A stretch of 64,000 nucleotides of DNA, from the NCBI RefSeq assembly GCF_003268655.1, contig NZ_CP029642.1, forward strand, positions 2,914,001 through 2,978,000, read 5' to 3'. The notes under the pieces are model-generated. The model saw nothing but the letters and a program-made list of their open reading frames with translations, was not told the DNA's origin and did no database searches. This DNA comes from Arthrobacter dokdonellae (lineage in GTDB: Bacteria; Actinomycetota; Actinomycetes; Actinomycetales; Micrococcaceae). The translations under genes were made by a program, and so were the position numbers. This document shows, piece by piece, positions 17,085 to 25,740 of this stretch (positions are counted from its first letter, which is position 1; each line of letters begins with the position of its first letter).

Positions 17085-18054
17085 CTTCTCTTCCTCCGTG
17101 GTCGTCATAGGCCTGCCAAATCGGGTGCATCGCATCTTCCAGCTGGGCCAGTGTGGGCAGCCCCCGGAATCCATTCTCCAGCGTCTTCGCGACCCGGCGA
17201 ACGAACAGATCATAGAGAGGGTCACTGTCAACATCGATCACGGCGGACTCCGTCGCCCCGTCCAGCGTGGTGAAGGTGGCGGAACCGTCTGAGTCGACAG
17301 AGGCAAATCCGGCCTCCCCTGCCGACGTGAAGCTGCAATACCGCTTCAACGGCGAATTCGGGAATGCGTACCCGACCTCGATGATGGCTTCACGCCCGTT
17401 CGGGGTGGTAATGATGAGGCTGGCATGGTCCTCAACATCCGCACCGTGCAGAACGGAAGAGAGCCGGGAATCTACGTTCTCCGCTGACTCGTTAGTGCTC
17501 TGCAGGAACATGTCGACAAAATGCGGTGCCAGATTCGCCAAGCAACCACCACCCGCAACAGCAGGGTCCAGCATCCAAGGATTGCCGTTCTCCAGATAGC
17601 GAGAGGGCGGCCCGGCGATAAAGGACATTCTCTGGTACGTCGGACGGCCGGCCTTGGCCAGCCAACTCTCGGTGGGGCCGTCCCGCTGAACGAACGGGAC
17701 GGTCACGGGCACACCGGCCGCTTCCGCTGCCTTCCGCACCTCGGAAAGTTCCGCAAGGGAGGTGCCCAGAGGCTTCTCTACCACGACCGGAATGCCGCGC
17801 TCGATCAGCGCGAGGCACTTTTCCGCCATGCCACTGTGCGGGCCGAAGACATAGGCAAGCCCGAGATCCGGCAGATCCACCAGTCTCCGCCAGTTGGCCA
17901 CTACTGGAGCGTTCCACGCCTCCGCAATCCCCCGGACGAGCGATACGTCCTCGTCACTGATGCCGACGACTTGGTGTTCTTCGCCGATCGCCCCTGAATA
18001 GAGCGGGAAATGCCAGTGCGAAGCACCAAGGATGATCGTGCGTGGTCTACTCAT
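17071..18054 (-). CDS. Gfo/Idh/MocA-family oxidoreductase, second copy
   Basis: This 327-residue dehydrogenase is distinct from the other family member in the cluster. The Rossmann start is slightly unusual (TIILGASHWHFPLYSGAI instead of a plain GxGxxG). EKPLGTSLAEL carries the catalytic Lys region (about residue 95), and GGGCLANLAPHFVDMFL is the typical helix with the substrate-site His. It is the first gene of the minus-strand operon, 150 bp from the divergent aldolase gene, with a good promoter and two operator-like motifs between them. Confidence 0.88.
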   Translation of the reverse strand: MSRPRTIILGASHWHFPLYSGAIGEEHQVVGISDEDVSLVRGIAEAWNAPVVANWRRLVDLPDLGLAYVFGPHSGMAEKCLALIERGIPVVVEKPLGTSLAELSEVRKAAEAAGVPVTVPFVQRDGPTESWLAKAGRPTYQRMSFIAGPPSRYLENGNPWMLDPAVAGGGCLANLAPHFVDMFLQSTNESAENVDSRLSSVLHGADVEDHASLIITTPNGREAIIEVGYAFPNSPLKRYCSFTSAGEAGFASVDSDGSATFTTLDGATESAVIDVDSDPLYDLFVRRVAKTLENGFRGLPTLAQLEDAMHPIWQAYDDHGGREDGRP

Positions 18055-18076
18055 CCGCCAGCCCCTTTGCTAAATT

Positions 18077-18135
18077 TGAGATCGATTGCTGAGATCGGTT
18101 GCATTCAGCCTATGGATGGTGGGAGAGTTTGTCAA
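18077..18135 (-). promoter_or_regulatory. Promoter and tandem operators of the sugar-oxidation operon (minus strand)
   Basis: On the minus strand, TTGACA (18135-18130) and TAGGCT (18112-18107) are separated by 17 bp. Just downstream lie two operator-like motifs, TGAGATCGATTGC (18077-18089) and TGAGATCGGTTGCA (18090-18103), placed end to end. The same motif occurs three times before the MFS gene at 19.5 kb, pointing to one regulator for both. Confidence 0.75.
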
Positions 18136-18204
18136 CGACACTTCAAGCACGATCCAGGGGTGCTCCGGAATAGGAAACTGCCTGGGTCAGAAGAAAGGCA
18201 AGCA

Positions 18205-18852
18205 ATGTACAAAAAACTTCGCACCCTCGAAACGATCGACCGGTCCGGTGCCGTCCTCATCGTGCGCCTTGACAATGAAGATCTGGCAGAACGCGTGGCG
18301 GAGGCCGCGATAGCCGGAGGCTTTCAGGCCCTTGAGATCACACTCTCGATCCCGGGTGCTGTGGACGTGATTCGCCGGCTCTCTGCCAAGCATGGGCCCA
18401 ATAGAGTAGCGATCGGAGCCGGAACAGTTCTGGATGAGCACTCAGCCTACGAGTGCATCCGCGCCGGCGCCGACTTCCTGGTCAGTCCCCAGCTGAACCC
18501 GGCAATGATCCGGATGGCCAACCGCTACCAGGTTCCGACTATCAGCGGCGCATATACGCCGACGGAGCTTGTTGAGACTGCCGAAGCCGGCGCCGACATC
18601 CTCAAGCTCTTCCCCACCGAAGCCGGCGGCATCCCCTACGCGAAATCGGTCCTCGCCCCGCTGGCACACCTGCCTGTCATGCCGGCAGGCGGCGTCACCC
18701 CCGGGAATGTCGCCGAATGGTTCGCCGCCGGCGTCGCCTGCGTTGGCGTTGGCAGTGCCGTGACAAAGGCATGGCAACCGGACGGCGACTTCTCCCGTGT
18801 CACCGAGGCCGCCAGGGAATTTCTCTCAGCAGTGGCACAGGCCCGCCAATGA
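18205..18852 (+). CDS. KDPG/KDPGal-type aldolase (2-keto-3-deoxy-6-phospho-sugar-acid aldolase)
   Basis: This 215-residue class I aldolase has the Schiff-base Lys K134 in DILKLFPTEAGG and the catalytic Glu E44 in ALEITLSIPG. The phosphate-binding PAGGVTPGNV loop near the end is also present. It cleaves a 2-keto-3-deoxy-6-phospho-aldonate to pyruvate and glyceraldehyde 3-phosphate in Entner-Doudoroff-like routes. ATG 18205 follows AGAAAGGCAAGCA. The gene is divergent from the dehydrogenase operon and overlaps the next gene, a small P-loop kinase, by 4 bp. That kinase may supply its phosphorylated substrate. Confidence 0.92.
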   Translation: MYKKLRTLETIDRSGAVLIVRLDNEDLAERVAEAAIAGGFQALEITLSIPGAVDVIRRLSAKHGPNRVAIGAGTVLDEHSAYECIRAGADFLVSPQLNPAMIRMANRYQVPTISGAYTPTELVETAEAGADILKLFPTEAGGIPYAKSVLAPLAHLPVMPAGGVTPGNVAEWFAAGVACVGVGSAVTKAWQPDGDFSRVTEAAREFLSAVAQARQ

Positions 18853-19397
18853 CGGGCCCCGAAGTCTTCATTGTCATCGGCTCCGCGGGATCTGGAAAGA
18901 CGACCATTGCCCAGCAAACAGCGAACAAGCGTGGAGCTGCATATCTGGACAAGGACCGGATCTGTGGCCGGCTTGTAGAGTTTGCTTTGAAGACAGCCGG
19001 ACACGACCCCAGCGATCGGGAATCCAACGGGTTTTACCGGGAGAATGTTCTGCCCCTGGAGTACGAGACGCTCATGGACATAGCCGGAGCGAATCTACGG
19101 CTGGGACGTTCGGTCGTACTCGATGCACCCTTCGGCGCGTACTTGGCCGTACCGGACTACCTGACGCGCGCCGCGGAAGAATTCCACTGGCCTCCCTCGG
19201 AGACCACGGTGATGCGGGTGCAGGTTCCCCAGGATATTCTCCGGGAGCGACTCATTCAGCGGGGTTTGGAGCGGGACCAGTGGAAACTTGCGCACTGGGA
19301 CGAATACTGGGCAAGGTACGGCAGCCTGGACTGCACCTGGTCCGGAGTCCGCTTCCTTGACCTCAACAATGAGAAGTCCCAGCCAATTCAGGGATGA
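18849..19397 (+). CDS. AAA/P-loop small-molecule kinase coupled to the aldolase gene
   Basis: This 182-residue protein has a Walker A motif GSAGSGKTT (residues 11-19) and a fold like that of gluconate/shikimate-type kinases (VLDAPFGAYL, then RVQVPQDILRERLIQRG as the lid region). ATG 18849 overlaps the aldolase stop as ATGA, so translation is coupled. PfkB-type KDG kinases are the usual partners of this aldolase, and none is seen in this cluster. A natural idea is that this protein phosphorylates the keto-deoxy acid or an earlier sugar acid; that is inference and not established for this family. Confidence 0.75.
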   Translation: MTGPEVFIVIGSAGSGKTTIAQQTANKRGAAYLDKDRICGRLVEFALKTAGHDPSDRESNGFYRENVLPLEYETLMDIAGANLRLGRSVVLDAPFGAYLAVPDYLTRAAEEFHWPPSETTVMRVQVPQDILRERLIQRGLERDQWKLAHWDEYWARYGSLDCTWSGVRFLDLNNEKSQPIQG

Positions 19398-19496
19398 CCA
19401 CCTAAGTCCGGCTCGTGTGGATCGGCCCCCGCCTGCCCTCCCGTTACGTGCTGGCGAAACGTTTGGACCTCCTGTTCCCTTGGTCAGAAATAACCG

Positions 19497-19582
19497 TTGA
19501 CAGAGCCGGCCGGCCTCAGTATCGTTGCTTGCAACCGATCTCAGCAACCGATCTCATTTAAGAACTTTTGCAATCGATCTCA
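19497..19582 (+). promoter_or_regulatory. Promoter with three operator-like repeats before the MFS gene
   Basis: TTGACA (19497-19502) and TATCGT (19520-19525) are 17 bp apart. Operator-like motifs TGCAACCGATCTCA (19530-19543), GCAACCGATCTCA (19544-19556) and TGCAATCGATCTCA (19569-19582) follow. They are the reverse complements of the sites at 18.08-18.10 kb, so the transporter and the sugar-oxidation operon probably share a LacI-type repressor. Confidence 0.75.
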
Positions 19583-19683
19583 CTGGGGAAGGGCTGGACC
19601 AGCTTCTTTCCATTGAAAGCCGGGCAGCGCCCATGCGTTGCCCATACCCCCACCGCAGCAAACGTGAAAATATGGAGAGTTCA

Positions 19684-21102
19684 ATGAAGACCTCAAATAA
19701 AGCCGTCGGCAGTCCGGATCCTTCGGGGATTCCCGACGTGTCCCTCCTCCCTCGCCGCTCCGTCAACATGGTGGCGGGCACGATCGGCCACTTCGTGGAG
19801 TGGTACGACTGGTACACCTACGGGCTGCTGGCCGCCGTGTTCTCGGCCCAGATCTTCCCGGGCCACTCCCCGTTCGCATCCCTTGTGGAAGCCCTACTCA
19901 CCTATGCCATCGGCTTCGCTGTACGCCCCTTCAGCGGAATCATCATCTCTCCACTGGCTGACCGCTTCGGCCGACGTCTTATCCTGACGCTGTCCATCTC
20001 CGGAATGGCACTGGGTTCCCTGATCGTTGGCCTGACTCCTTCATTTGCAACGATCGGCTACGCCGCACCAATTTTGTTCCTGTTCGCACGCATCATCCAG
20101 GGCATCTCCGCAGGCACCGAACAGCAGAGCGCGATCGCCTTCATGGTCGAACACGCTCCCCCGAACCGGAGGGGACTGTTCGGCTCCTTCTCCAACATGG
20201 CAAGCGGCCTCGCGACCCTGGCAGCGACCGGCGGCGCGGCGATGGTGACATTGACGTTTTCTCCTGCCGACCTCGCCGCCTTTGGTTGGCGCATTCCCTT
20301 CCTCGTGGGCGGCGTGCTTGGCCTCATCGGTCTCGTCATGCGGGCCCGCGCCGACGAGACACCCGAATTTGAGGCGAGCGCCCTCGTCGACCGGAAGTCC
20401 GCCTGGGCGCGCCTCAAGGACCTGCTCCGGGAGCACCCGAAGGCACTGCTGCAGGCCGCCGCGCTCTCGGCGCCGGCGGTGGCCTACTACACCTGGGCCA
20501 CATTCCTCCCCACCTACGCCAAGCTGACCACCGGCCGGGACCTGGGTTCCACCTTGGCCGGGAGCGTTATCGGGCTGGCCTTGCTCGTGATCATCGTGCC
20601 GATCTGCGGTGCGCTCTCTGACCGACTCGGCCGGCGCAAAATCTTCCCCATCATCGGCGCCATCGGCATGATCGTCCTCTTCTACCCCCTCCTCCTGCTG
20701 TTGAACCAGCCGGGCTTCGGCGTCTACGTTCTGGTATCGGCATCCGGATGGGTGGTTCTAGGTATCTGGCAGGCCGTCTACCCGACCATTCAGGCCGAGC
20801 TGTTTCCCGCCTCAGTCCGTGTATCCGGCATCGGGTTCGCACATCAGATCGTCATCGCCGTCTTCGGCGGCACCGCGCCTGTGATCGCCGCCGCATTCGT
20901 CGGCGCCGGGCACCCCATGTACGTCGCGATCTACATGATCGCCATTGTCGCCATCTGCCTCATCGCCTACTTCACCCTCCCCGAGACCGGCAGCCGGGCC
21001 GGCCGGGCCACCGTGGCTCTCGCCGACGCCGAGGTGCTCCAAGGCGAGCACCTGCTCGCGAGCACTTCGTCGGGCACCGAAGAGGGCAAGCGTTCCCAGT
21101 AG
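19684..21102 (+). CDS. MFS transporter of the metabolite:H+ symporter (MHS) type
   Basis: This 472-residue, 12-helix inner-membrane symporter has the N-terminal VNMVAGTIGHFVEWYDWYTYG, which is the hallmark of the MHS group (ShiA/KgtP/ProP relatives). The cytoplasmic loop DRFGRRLILT, the repeat loop DRLGRRKIFP and FTLPETG near the end are further signatures. MHS proteins import organic acids and sugar acids with protons. ATG 19684 is used because GGAGAG at 19674-19679 precedes it; longer in-frame starts exist. It is probably the uptake system of the neighbouring oxidation cluster, since its promoter carries the same operator motif. Confidence 0.9.
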   Translation: MKTSNKAVGSPDPSGIPDVSLLPRRSVNMVAGTIGHFVEWYDWYTYGLLAAVFSAQIFPGHSPFASLVEALLTYAIGFAVRPFSGIIISPLADRFGRRLILTLSISGMALGSLIVGLTPSFATIGYAAPILFLFARIIQGISAGTEQQSAIAFMVEHAPPNRRGLFGSFSNMASGLATLAATGGAAMVTLTFSPADLAAFGWRIPFLVGGVLGLIGLVMRARADETPEFEASALVDRKSAWARLKDLLREHPKALLQAAALSAPAVAYYTWATFLPTYAKLTTGRDLGSTLAGSVIGLALLVIIVPICGALSDRLGRRKIFPIIGAIGMIVLFYPLLLLLNQPGFGVYVLVSASGWVVLGIWQAVYPTIQAELFPASVRVSGIGFAHQIVIAVFGGTAPVIAAAFVGAGHPMYVAIYMIAIVAICLIAYFTLPETGSRAGRATVALADAEVLQGEHLLASTSSGTEEGKRSQ

Positions 21103-21285
21103 GCACGCTCGTCCGTAGCAAGCCGTGGCGGCTCGACTGGGCAAGAGGGGGCGTGTCTGCTCCGGGCCTCGTCGGGCCGCGTGGCCCGCCAAGAGTGCGA
21201 TCCCTTACGCAGGATCGAAATTCACATTGAGCTAAGCAATGAAACAAGTTTACTCTATAGGCACAGAACGGCGAGGACGATCTAC

Positions 21286-22098
21286 ATGATTATTAACACA
21301 TTCTCCTATCTATGGTCAGCAACGGCGATTGATGCGATTGCGAAATTGGTCGACAATGGATTTGAAAGTTTTGAAGTACCGATTAGCTCTCCCCATTGTT
21401 GGCCGGATGAAATATCCAGCTCGGAACGCTCCGCAATTCTTGCAAGACTCAATGACTCTGGTGCCAAAATCCGTTCTCTGAATGCAGGCGGTTATGACAT
21501 CAATTTGGCCAGCCCTGGCGCTAATATGCGTCGCAAAAGTATTGAGCACATTAATGCAGTGATTGATTTGGCCGTGGCTTGGGATGTCCCCGAGGTTGTG
21601 ATATCACCCGGCACAAGGCGTCCTATGATTTCACCGTCACTGGAAAAAACCTATGGGTGGATGTACGAGAGTCTGGGGAATCTGATTCCGCTGGCAAAAC
21701 AGGCTGGCACACGGCTGCTTTTAGAAAACACCCCTTATTGCTTCACTCCCACCATCCAGGACCTCGCAGCTATCGTACGCACGGTCAACGACGATTCGCT
21801 CAAACTCGTGTACGACGTCGCCAATGCTGCTTACATAGAGGAGGATCCCGCAACGAGCCTGCTCTCACATCACGAATCAATTGGACTCGTGCATATTTCT
21901 GATACGAGCTTGGAAACCTGGGGACATGATCCAATCGGAACTGGAGTGATCGACTGGCATGGATTAGGCAACGCCGTCGAAGCAACATGCGGCGTAGGAA
22001 ACGTGGTTCTCGAGATCATTCGCCCGGAAAATCCTGTGCATGAATTTACCCAGGCGATGCATGATCTCAGAAATCAAGGCTGGGACTTGGACAACTAA
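21286..22098 (+). CDS. Sugar phosphate isomerase/epimerase family protein, second copy (AT-rich)
   Basis: This 270-residue TIM-barrel protein of the AP-endonuclease-2/xylose-isomerase-like fold has metal-ligand regions at RLLLENTPYC, LVYDVANAAY and LVHISDTSLE. ATG 21286 follows GAGGAC. The DNA and its leader are much richer in A/T than the flanking genes, with codons such as AAT, ATT and AAA that neighbours avoid. This and the following SDR gene therefore look acquired as a pair. It may supply a second keto-sugar lyase, hydratase or epimerase step beside the protein at 14.6 kb. Confidence 0.85.
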   Translation: MIINTFSYLWSATAIDAIAKLVDNGFESFEVPISSPHCWPDEISSSERSAILARLNDSGAKIRSLNAGGYDINLASPGANMRRKSIEHINAVIDLAVAWDVPEVVISPGTRRPMISPSLEKTYGWMYESLGNLIPLAKQAGTRLLLENTPYCFTPTIQDLAAIVRTVNDDSLKLVYDVANAAYIEEDPATSLLSHHESIGLVHISDTSLETWGHDPIGTGVIDWHGLGNAVEATCGVGNVVLEIIRPENPVHEFTQAMHDLRNQGWDLDN

Positions 22099-22273
22099 CT
22101 CCAGAGTTAGAAGCTCCAGTACGTCGGCCGATGGCAATGACCTAATAATGTAGCCCGTTTCCATTTTCAATTGGGCTACAAATCGTCCGAATTTTGTAGT
22201 TCGCGTTTGAAGATCATATTTTAGTTATCTAGGAATGATTCCCTGCGAATCCTAATCAAAAGGAATGTGTGCG

Positions 22274-23065
22274 ATGAGAGCTTTGGTCAGTGGCGGAAGT
22301 AGCGGCATAGGCGCATCAACGTGCCTGAGACTCGCAGAGGCTGCTCTTGCTCGGGGAGTGCAGCCGATGATTGCGGTGTGTGGAAATGAAACGAACACTA
22401 ACCAAGAGCAAATTGTTCGTTCAATCCAGTCAATGGGAGGTGCCGCCATCGCATTGGCGGGCGACCTCGGTGACCCCGATGTGCCAAGTCAACTGGTAGA
22501 AGCGGCTGTGGCCGAATTTGGTGGCCTGGACGCGTTGATAGCGAATGCTGGAATTGCCAGCCCCGGCGCAATATGTGACCTATCCATTGAGGACTGGGAC
22601 AGCATGTTCTCCGTCAACCTCCGCGGATCGTGGCTTCTTGCCAAAGCAAGCTACGCGCATCTGAGGGATAGCCGCGGTTCCGCCTGTTTCACATCTTCAA
22701 TGTCCGGCCAGCTCCCGCATGCCGGCTCAGGCGCTTACAGTCCCAGCAAGGCTGCATTGACAATGCTAGCCCAAACACTCGCGTTGGAATGGGCACCTGA
22801 CGGAATTCGCGTAAACGTGGTATCCCCCGGCATGACGCATACACCGATGACTGAAAAAATGTATGCCGATCCCCAAATAAAGAAAGCAAGGGAAGATATT
22901 ATCCCGCTGGCAAGAATTGGCGACCCCATGGACATTGCGAACGTGATCGAATTTCTTATAGGCCCGCTATCGGGTTACGTCACCGGGCAAGACATCTGTG
23001 TCGATGGCGGCTTCTCTAAGTCTATTCTTAGCCATATTCCTGGCCGACCTAGCTCTAAATCTTGA
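22274..23065 (+). CDS. SDR-family NAD(P)-dependent oxidoreductase (AT-rich)
   Basis: This 263-residue classical SDR has the cofactor motif GGSSGIG at residues 7-13, NAG at 91-93, catalytic Ser about 141-142, Y155 and K159 (YSPSK). AAAGGA at 22257-22263 is well spaced for ATG 22274; ATG 22265 is in frame but too close to it. The C-terminus (VTGQDICVDGGFSKSI) is complete. Base composition matches the upstream isomerase gene rather than the host, and the two genes probably travelled together. Substrate unknown; a 3-oxo-acyl or sugar alcohol role is possible. Confidence 0.88.
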   Translation: MRALVSGGSSGIGASTCLRLAEAALARGVQPMIAVCGNETNTNQEQIVRSIQSMGGAAIALAGDLGDPDVPSQLVEAAVAEFGGLDALIANAGIASPGAICDLSIEDWDSMFSVNLRGSWLLAKASYAHLRDSRGSACFTSSMSGQLPHAGSGAYSPSKAALTMLAQTLALEWAPDGIRVNVVSPGMTHTPMTEKMYADPQIKKAREDIIPLARIGDPMDIANVIEFLIGPLSGYVTGQDICVDGGFSKSILSHIPGRPSSKS

Positions 23066-23880
23066 AGCCCGATCAGTATCGGAACCCCGGATCGTGACGT
23101 AGCCGTCGCCGGGAACAGCGGCACCCCGCCACCGCAGCGCTCCCCACCGGCAACCTCATACCAGGCATTTCCCTGGCCGCCATGGCGGCCAGAGCGCCGT
23201 TGCGCTTGGGGGTCCCGCTCGGCTGTCCCGTCGAGGGGCCGGCTGGACGGTGCCGGCGCTGCGGCGGTAGGCCGACGGTGCCGGGGCCCACCCCGATTCG
23301 CCACGGCTTCCCCACACACGCGCGAGCGTCGCGGCGGTAGCCCAGCCCGGGTTGACTTGGTGGAATCGTGAAAGCACGATCGGGCAACACCGGCGCGTTT
23401 GTGTACTACTGGACACGGCGGATTGGGACGGATCGGACGGTCGGCAAACCCGCCGTTCCACGGCCACTCAACGCGCGATTCCAGCAGTTGAAGGACTCTC
23501 GGTCCTCGGCCTATTGGACCCGCGTCAAACCAAACGTTCCCTTAACGTCAGTGCCGCCGTGATTCCGACGTTCGCAGCTTGGTCACGAAATTGAACCAAA
23601 CGCAGGCCCGCCGGGGCAGCGAAATCTGAAGCAAATTGCCGCGAAAAAACAGGGAAGTTCATGCTCCACTCCCCCAACAAAAAGTCACCAAAATCCATAT
23701 TTCGCAGCGGCAACTGGCCGTTTTGGCCGACAGGCCCGAAACCACGCCCCGGACAACGCAGTGCGTTGAAATACGACGGACCGCTTTCGACAACAGCTGG
23801 CATGCCGTTGACGACGCCGATGAGCCTGCAAACGGCCATCAAAAGGCCGCCCCGGCGCCGCGCTGCAGGTCCACGTCACG
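23066..23880. other. Gene-free stretch between the sugar cluster and repeat copy 2
   Basis: This is about 0.8 kb of GC-rich DNA. Open frames on both strands are short, arginine/proline-rich and lack motifs or ribosome sites. A small dyad ATCGTG-AAAG-CACGAT lies near 23366. It looks like degraded coding or mobile-element DNA leading into the tRNA-end repeat. Confidence 0.55.
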
Positions 23881-24229
23881 TTTGACTCACGTTTTTCAAC
23901 CAAAACCCACGCCAGTCCTTGGCATGTCAAAGGGGCCCCGTTGTCCCGCACTCCCCCGGGAACGCACCGTTTTTGACGGTCAACGGCGACCGTTGGCATG
24001 AGAGTCCTGGGTTTCTCTTGGTCGTGGGTTCAATTCCCTCCCGGGGCACTCATGGCCCCTGACCTGCGGTTATGATCCACAGGTCAGGGGCATTTTGAGG
24101 CCAAAAATGGTCCAGGCCGTCTACGTCATCTAATTCAGCAAACTTTTGCGGAACGTCTGGTCATCTTTTTCAGCACCTGATGGTCATCACTTTCAACATT
24201 CAGCCTCAAAAAGTGGCTAGATCCCTCTA
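23880..24229 (+). repeat. tRNA 3'-end repeat, copy 2, interrupted by an IS3 element
   Basis: The upstream part (TTTTTCAACC, AAAACCCACG, GGCATGTCAAAGG from about 23892) matches copies 3 and 4. The tRNA-like part runs from TTTCTCTTGG (24012) through GGGTTCAATTCCC to CCCGGGGCACTCA (ending 24052). A perfect 11-bp hairpin follows, CCCCTGACCTG (24057-24067) with CAGGTCAGGGG (24080-24090), like a tRNA terminator. The downstream part CATCTTTTTCA ... AAGTGGCTAGATCC matches copy 3, and the IS3 element sits within it. Confidence 0.75.
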
Positions 24230-24284
24230 CGTCAAGCTGGTTGTGAGCCATCCGGTTCTTTCTTATTGATTGAAGGAGACAGCC

Positions 24285-24689
24285 ATGAGCGTTGCTACGC
24301 AGGGGTATACCCGTGAGGAGATCCGTCAGTTCGTCCATGAGTATTATCTTCAGCCCCATGGGTCGAAGTCGGTATGGCTTGCGTCGCGGTCAGTGGCGGA
24401 TTGGACGTTTCGGCAGTGGCGGAAGATGGTGTTTGAAGGTGACCTCGACCGAACCCTTATTCCAAGGGATCATGGGGATATGGCCCGCACACATGGCGAA
24501 CGGTCCGCGCTGGAAAGAGCGCGCGCCAAGGAAATCGCTGACCACCAGTCCGAAGTTGAACAGCTCAAGGGCCGCATCCGGGAACTTGAGGGCACGAACG
24601 ATGCCCTGGGAAAAGCTATCGGGCTCTTGCACGGGTTGAACGTGCCAGAGCCCGATGCGAAACCGACGAACGATACAAAGAGTTCATAG
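24285..24689 (+). CDS. IS3-family transposase OrfA
   Basis: This 134-residue protein has an N-terminal helix-turn-helix region (REEIRQFVHEYYLQPHGSKS, then RSVADWTFRQWRKM) and a coiled-coil/leucine-zipper-like segment (HQSEVEQLKGRIRELEGTND). ATG 24285 follows GAAGGAGACAGCC. It binds the IS ends and controls the OrfAB fusion made by frameshifting. The gene overlaps orfB, which lies in the -1 frame. Confidence 0.85.
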   Translation: MSVATQGYTREEIRQFVHEYYLQPHGSKSVWLASRSVADWTFRQWRKMVFEGDLDRTLIPRDHGDMARTHGERSALERARAKEIADHQSEVEQLKGRIRELEGTNDALGKAIGLLHGLNVPEPDAKPTNDTKSS

Positions 24690-25720
24690 AGACGGAAAAC
24701 CGCCTCATCCGCACCCTGACGGAGCTCACGGGCTCCCAGCGGCAGGCCCTCGAGCTGTCGGGCATATCGCGCTCGACGTGGCATTACCGCCAAAATCCCC
24801 GCGCACGGGTAAAGGACCCGCTCCACCAGGCGGAGCGGGCGTACGAGTGCCGCATCAGCGACGAGGACCGTGAACGGATCGCCGAGTACATTATGGAAGG
24901 CTGGGCCGGGCAGGTCTCCGTGGACCACTCTTTCGCGGTGGCCTGGGACGCTGGCGTCATGCTCGCCTCCCAGCGCACCTGGTGGCGCATCGCCGCGGAG
25001 ATCGAGGAGCAGATGCTCCGCCCCACGATCCCCACCAAGCGCGGGAACAAGAACGGCAGATCCGCGCAGAAGCCCGTGCTGAAGGCCACGGGCCCGTGCC
25101 AGATCTGGTCGTGGGATATTACTGACATTTACTCGCCCTGGCGGGGAAAAGCCTTCAAGGTCTACTCCATCATGGACATTTTCTCCCGCCAGATCGTCGG
25201 ATGGCGGGTGGAAGAACGCGAGGCAGACCACCTTGCCGTGGACATGTTCGAGACCGCCATCGCCCTCTACGGCGCGCCCCGGGTCGTCCATGCCGATTCC
25301 GGGCCGGCGATGAAGTCCAACCTGCTCCGCGATGCCCTCACCGGCCACGGCGTGGAACTGTCCCATAACCGGCCCTACGTCTCCAATGACAACCCGTTCA
25401 GCGAGTCGGGATTTCGCACCATGAAGTACCGGCCCGGCTACCCGCGCGTCTTCATGGACGTCGAGGCCGCCAGGTCCTACATTGGCGACTACGTGCCTTG
25501 GTACAACACCAAGCACAAACACTCAGGAATTGCCCTCTTCTCACCCTCACAAGTCCACGACGGGTCCTGGAAGGACGCGTGGAAGACACGCGACCACGCA
25601 CTCCAGGACTACTACGACAAGAACCCCGGAAGATTCCGACAGCGACCCACCACACCAACCCCGGCAGGCCACGTCGGCATCAACCTCCCCGAAACAAAAC
25701 CAGCCAAACTAACCGCCTAG
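24608..25720 (+). CDS. IS3-family transposase OrfB (DDE integrase core, made by -1 frameshift)
   Basis: The integrase-like catalytic domain is intact, with first Asp in WSWDITDIY, second Asp in VVHADSG and Glu in PFSESGFRTMKYR. The reading frame is open without its own good start codon from about 24608, one base back from orfA. GGAAAAGC near 24610 is a plausible -1 slippery site. An isolated downstream ATG (24893) would cut off the conserved HTH_21-like part (ELSGISRSTWHYR), so an OrfAB fusion is the more likely product. Confidence 0.8.
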   Translation, partial: GKSYRALARVERARARCETDERYKEFIETENRLIRTLTELTGSQRQALELSGISRSTWHYRQNPRARVKDPLHQAERAYECRISDEDRERIAEYIMEGWAGQVSVDHSFAVAWDAGVMLASQRTWWRIAAEIEEQMLRPTIPTKRGNKNGRSAQKPVLKATGPCQIWSWDITDIYSPWRGKAFKVYSIMDIFSRQIVGWRVEEREADHLAVDMFETAIALYGAPRVVHADSGPAMKSNLLRDALTGHGVELSHNRPYVSNDNPFSESGFRTMKYRPGYPRVFMDVEAARSYIGDYVPWYNTKHKHSGIALFSPSQVHDGSWKDAWKTRDHALQDYYDKNPGRFRQRPTTPTPAGHVGINLPETKPAKLTA

Positions 25721-25740
25721 TGACTCCACACAGCTTGACA

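Larger units (their letters stand above)
24230..25740 (+). mobile_element. IS3-family insertion sequence
   Basis: The element is about 1.5 kb with orfA and orfB. Its ends share CGTCAAGCTG (left, from 24230) and TGTCAAGCTG (right, complement ending 25740), followed by related sequence. The host sequence resumes with CGGATTGCGCGGTTTTCA, which corresponds to GGATTCCGCGGTTTTCA in repeat copy 3, so the insertion lies inside repeat copy 2. No clear target duplication was seen. Confidence 0.8.

Noticed and set aside
23366..23381. ATCGTG-AAAG-CACGAT as an operator
   Set aside because: It is a single 6-bp dyad without a gene or promoter nearby.
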